From: Oscillospiraceae bacterium
GTDB taxonomy: Bacteria; Bacillota; Clostridia; Oscillospirales; Ruminococcaceae
Direction: 5' to 3'
Length of the DNA stretch: 6,364 nucleotides
Assembly: GCA_031285645.1 (NCBI GenBank)
Contig: JAITVU010000216.1
Coordinates: 1-6,364 of the forward strand
Part shown: positions 5,736 to 6,364 of the stretch, piece by piece
Position numbering within the stretch: the first letter of the stretch is position 1
How the letters are laid out: each line of letters starts with the position of its first letter
The notes under the pieces: generated by a model
Seen by the model: the letters and a program-made list of their open reading frames with translations, nothing else
Databases searched by the model: none
Told to the model about the DNA's origin: nothing
Made by a program: the position numbers and the translations under genes

Positions 5736-6104
5736 ATGGGCTTCTTAGACATCTTATCGCTTCTGGGATCGGTTTTGTTGATTGTGGCGGTCCTGGTATT
5801 GACCTATTATGCGAGCCGCTGGTACGCCAGGCGAATGGGCGCCGGCGGCCCCGGGAAGTATGTCGGCGTTGTTGACAAGACCGCCCTGGGACAGGGCAGC
5901 GCGGTTTATATCGTTAAAGTCGGCGGCAAGTATTATATGCTCGGCGTGGGGGATAAGAGCGTCAGTATGCTCTGTGAGCTGGCGGATTTTGAGGAAACGG
6001 CCCAGCCGGGCGCAGTGCCCGATGTCCCATTCCGGCAGGTTATGCGCGGTTTTATGGACAAAACGGGATTATCCAAGAAAAAAGAGGACGATGGTGAAAA
6101 TTAG
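5736..6104 (+). CDS. fliO: Flagellar export assembly protein FliO (FliZ-like)
   Basis: Small membrane protein that helps assemble the FliP ring of the flagellar type III export gate. It has 122 residues with one N-terminal transmembrane helix (about 6-26, very rich in Leu and Val), then basic residues (SRWYARRMG) that place the rest in the cytoplasm. The FliO-like core is GKYVGVVDKTALGQGSAVYIVKVGGKYYMLGVGD, here read in pieces: the Gly-Gly-Lys-Tyr-Tyr turn and LGVGDKSVSML are typical. The C-terminus is charged and ends KKKEDDGEN. FliO is poorly conserved in sequence, so position directly before fliP is major support. Its TAG stop abuts the fliP ATG (TAGATG), implying translational coupling. 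In Bacillus the equivalent gene is called fliO or fliZ. Confidence 0.88.
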   Translation: MGFLDILSLLGSVLLIVAVLVLTYYASRWYARRMGAGGPGKYVGVVDKTALGQGSAVYIVKVGGKYYMLGVGDKSVSMLCELADFEETAQPGAVPDVPFRQVMRGFMDKTGLSKKKEDDGEN

Positions 6105-6364
6105 ATGACAAAAAAAATCATCAGATATGGTTCCATCGTTTTCCTGATCCTGATTGTGTTGGCTGTATCGGTGATGCCGGTGTCCGCATCTCAAATTATG
6201 CCCGACGTTTTAACAGTCGGCGGCGGGGCGGGTTCAGTGGACCCCAACATATCCATCAATATCAACGGCGGGAGTTCGGACGCTGTCCGTATCCTGCTTC
6301 TTATGACCATCCTCACGCTGTTGCCGTCGATATTGATCATGATGACCTGCTTTACACGGATTAT
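6105..6364 (+). CDS. fliP: Flagellar export gate protein FliP, 3' partial
   Basis: Core membrane component of the flagellar type III secretion gate, forming the FliP-FliQ-FliR channel. Only the first 86 codons are in the window; the frame is open at the end. Residues 1-28 look like a cleavable signal peptide: basic start MTKKIIR, a hydrophobic stretch, and a VSA site before S29, as expected because FliP is unusual among the gate proteins in having one. The mature part starts with a Gly-rich segment, then PNISININGG (47-56), and the first membrane helix RILLLMTILTLLPSILIM followed by MTCFTRI, a strong FliP signature. ATG is at 6105, directly after the fliO stop. The nearest Shine-Dalgarno-like AGAGGA (6083-6088) is 16 bases away, so coupling to fliO translation is likely. 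The codons 2-5 contain an A8 tract. fliQ, fliR and flhB would be expected next. Confidence 0.95.
   Translation, partial: MTKKIIRYGSIVFLILIVLAVSVMPVSASQIMPDVLTVGGGAGSVDPNISININGGSSDAVRILLLMTILTLLPSILIMMTCFTRI

Noticed and set aside
5809..6108. 99-codon + strand ORF overlapping fliO
   Set aside because: Out-of-frame shadow of fliO with no ribosome site or recognisable protein.
1..6364. Mobile element, CRISPR array, tRNA/rRNA or defence system
   Set aside because: No repeats with spacers, transposase motifs, attachment sites or RNA genes were seen; the genes form a continuous flagellar operon.

Overview
The window is one stretch of a flagellar/chemotaxis gene cluster. Every gene lies on the + strand in the order flgE (5' truncated) - flbD/swrD - motA - motB - fliM - fliY - cheY - fliO - fliP (3' truncated). 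This order, plus a FliN paralogue carrying a CheC phosphatase-like domain (FliY), a small FlbD/SwrD protein after the hook gene, and strong GGAGG-type ribosome binding sites, points to a motile Bacillota (Firmicutes), most likely a clostridial lineage. Base composition is mixed and looks close to balanced, so it is not one of the very AT-rich clostridia. The genus cannot be given from this sequence alone.

Layout: 1-865 is the hook protein, missing only about its first 40 residues. 866-973 is a spacer with a strong GC hairpin but no U-tract. 974-1174 is flbD. 1199-2014 and 2091-2867 are the stator genes motA and motB. 2868-3027 is the longest gene-free gap (160 bp), where many relatives carry fliL. 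3028-4014 (fliM, GTG start) and 4033-5262 (fliY) encode the switch/C-ring. 5263-5337 is a spacer with a hairpin. 5338-5697 is cheY. 5736-6104 is fliO and 6105-6364 the start of fliP, both for the export gate. No gene-free stretch exceeds 300 bases.

How the genes work together: FlgE builds the hook. MotA/MotB form the peptidoglycan-anchored ion-driven stator, and SwrD/FlbD is thought to raise stator power. FliM and FliY form the rotor switch that reads phosphorylated CheY, and the CheC-like domain of FliY probably dephosphorylates CheY-P at the motor. FliO and FliP belong to assembly and structure of the flagellar export gate. The genes read as one co-directional operon whose promoter is probably upstream of the window; I found no convincing internal promoter and no canonical intrinsic terminator.

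I see no undescribed system here. The points worth a second look are modest: no fliL between motB and fliM; a FliY without the usual N-terminal CheY-binding peptide but with a long Pro/Gln/Tyr linker containing YYPPPQG repeats; A8 tracts at the 5' ends of three genes; and several inter-gene hairpins.
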